In this document: piece by piece, positions 6,609 through 7,320 of the stretch
Layout: each line of letters begins with the position of its first letter
Numbering within the stretch: position 1 is the first letter of the stretch
Assembly (NCBI GenBank): GCA_031553975.1
Contig: JAVBKP010000069.1
Span: 1-7,320, forward strand
Length of the DNA: 7,320 nucleotides
Direction: 5' to 3'
DNA from: JAVBKP01 sp031553975
Lineage (GTDB): Bacteria; Bacillota; Clostridia; Peptostreptococcales; Anaerovoracaceae
Position numbers and translations under genes: made by a program
Notes under the pieces: model-generated
The model's input: only the letters and a program-made list of their open reading frames with translations
Told to the model about the DNA's origin: nothing
Database searches by the model: none

Positions 6609-7306
6609 TGTAGCACCTCTTGTTTTCTCTTCTCCGTTATCTCATCTTTCACCAATAGTCCATCTCTAAAATGTAGGATTCGTTTCGCCTCTGCGGCAAT
6701 ATCAGGCTCATGAGTAACCAAAATAATAGTAGAACCTTCTGCATGAAGAGTATGAAAAATATTCATGATTTCAATCCCTGATTTTGAATCCAAGTTTCCT
6801 GTCGGCTCATCAGCCAATATAATAGGGGGGGTATTGACAAGAGCCCTTGCAATAGCCACTCTTTGACGTTGTCCACCAGAAAGTTCATTTGGTTTATGAT
6901 GCATACGATTGGCAAGACCAACTTTTTCTAAGGCAATTTCAGCCTTTAGCTGTCTTTCTTTTTTAGCAATCCCAGCATACATCATGGGAAGCTCCACGTT
7001 TTTTAGGGCCGTACTTCTAGCAAGTAAGTTAAAGGATTGGAACACAAATCCGATTTTCATATTACGAATACTGGCAAGTTCGTCATCTGCCATTTCATCT
7101 ACTTTAATGTTATCTAAAAAATAACTACCAGTAGTAGGGCGGTCAAGGCAACCTAAAATATTCATTAGTGTCGATTTTCCAGAGCCAGAAGGACCCATGA
7201 TCGAGGTGAACTCACCAGCTTTAATGTTTAAACTAATACCATCCAAAGCGGCCACTTCGGATCCACCAATATGATAAAGTTTTTTCATATCAGTAATCTT
7301 AATCAT
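6605..7306 (-). CDS. MacB/LolD-type ABC transporter ATP-binding protein
   Basis: A 233-residue cytoplasmic ATPase that powers the adjacent permease. Seen: Walker A GPSGSGKST (38-46), Q-loop FVFQSFNLL with Q90, signature LSGGQ (142-146), Walker B IILADE (162-167) with the D-loop NLD (171-173), and H-loop H199. MNILGCLDRPTTG and ELPMMYAGI are typical of the MacB/LolD/FtsE group. All catalytic motifs are intact. The frame is open to a GTG at 7315, but that GTG is part of the Shine-Dalgarno AGGTGA (7317-7312), which sits five bases before ATG 7306. The ATG start also gives the family-like N-terminus (MIKITDMKKLYHIGGSEVAAL). The gene is the upstream member of an operon with the permease. Only 14 bases upstream are visible, so a preceding membrane-fusion (HlyD-like) or regulator gene may lie outside the window. 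Confidence 0.95.
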   Translation of the reverse strand: MIKITDMKKLYHIGGSEVAALDGISLNIKAGEFTSIMGPSGSGKSTLMNILGCLDRPTTGSYFLDNIKVDEMADDELASIRNMKIGFVFQSFNLLARSTALKNVELPMMYAGIAKKERQLKAEIALEKVGLANRMHHKPNELSGGQRQRVAIARALVNTPPIILADEPTGNLDSKSGIEIMNIFHTLHAEGSTIILVTHEPDIAAEAKRILHFRDGLLVKDEITEKRKQEVLQ

Positions 7307-7317
7307 TTTTTTCACCT
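7304..7317 (-). promoter_or_regulatory. Ribosome binding site deciding the ABC ATPase start
   Basis: Read on the minus strand, AGGTGA (7317-7312) is followed by five A and then ATG (7306-7304). This favours the ATG over the in-frame GTG three codons earlier, because that GTG lies inside the Shine-Dalgarno itself. Confidence 0.75.
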
Positions 7318-7320
7318 GTA

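Noticed and set aside
5542..6669. Several 60-85 codon plus-strand frames opposite the ABC permease
   Set aside because: All lie antisense to a well-supported FtsX/MacB permease and lack ribosome sites or family-like sequence.

Overview
This window looks like chromosome from a low-GC, Gram-positive anaerobe of the Clostridia, possibly near the Lachnospiraceae. The reasons are AT-rich DNA with A/T-biased codon use, GGAGG-type ribosome sites, a TTG start, a TPP riboswitch driving a ThiT-type ECF transporter subunit, and a GGGGACGGTTCT palindrome of a kind I associate with Firmicute genomes. The taxon is an inference; no rRNA or other marker gene is present.

Layout from left to right. Positions 44-3157 (+) encode a 1037-residue membrane-bound hybrid histidine kinase. 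It has an extracytoplasmic Cache-like sensor, HAMP, a probable GAF-like segment, HisKA, HATPase, receiver and C-terminal Hpt domains. A strong A/T-rich hairpin terminator follows (3187-3231). A putative promoter then precedes a 422-residue AAA+ ATPase of the AAA_14/DUF4143 type (3310-4578, +). Seven bases after its stop lies a near-consensus promoter (TTGACA-N17-TACAAT), followed by a TPP riboswitch aptamer, an antiterminator, an intrinsic terminator and thiT (4755-5300, +). A 58-bp near-perfect palindrome (5316-5373) fills the convergent gap. On the minus strand lies a MacAB-like export system: ATPase (7306-6605), then permease (6608-5391), joined by an ATGA overlap. Its 5' end is at the window edge, so a membrane-fusion or regulator gene may lie just outside.

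How the parts work together. The kinase holds every phosphorelay site (H459, D743, H893) in one chain, so it should signal to a response regulator encoded elsewhere. The thiT unit is self-contained: TPP binding should terminate the leader. Because the terminator's 3' arm also carries the Shine-Dalgarno sequence for a TTG start, the same hairpin could block translation as well. The minus-strand pair is a membrane exporter or mechanotransmission ABC complex of unknown substrate.

Three starts are placed downstream of the longest open frame: the AAA+ gene at 3310, thiT at 4755 and the ABC ATPase at 7306. I see no CRISPR array, tRNA, rRNA, transposase gene or clearly new multi-gene system. The most distinctive items are the thiT leader architecture and the convergent palindrome.
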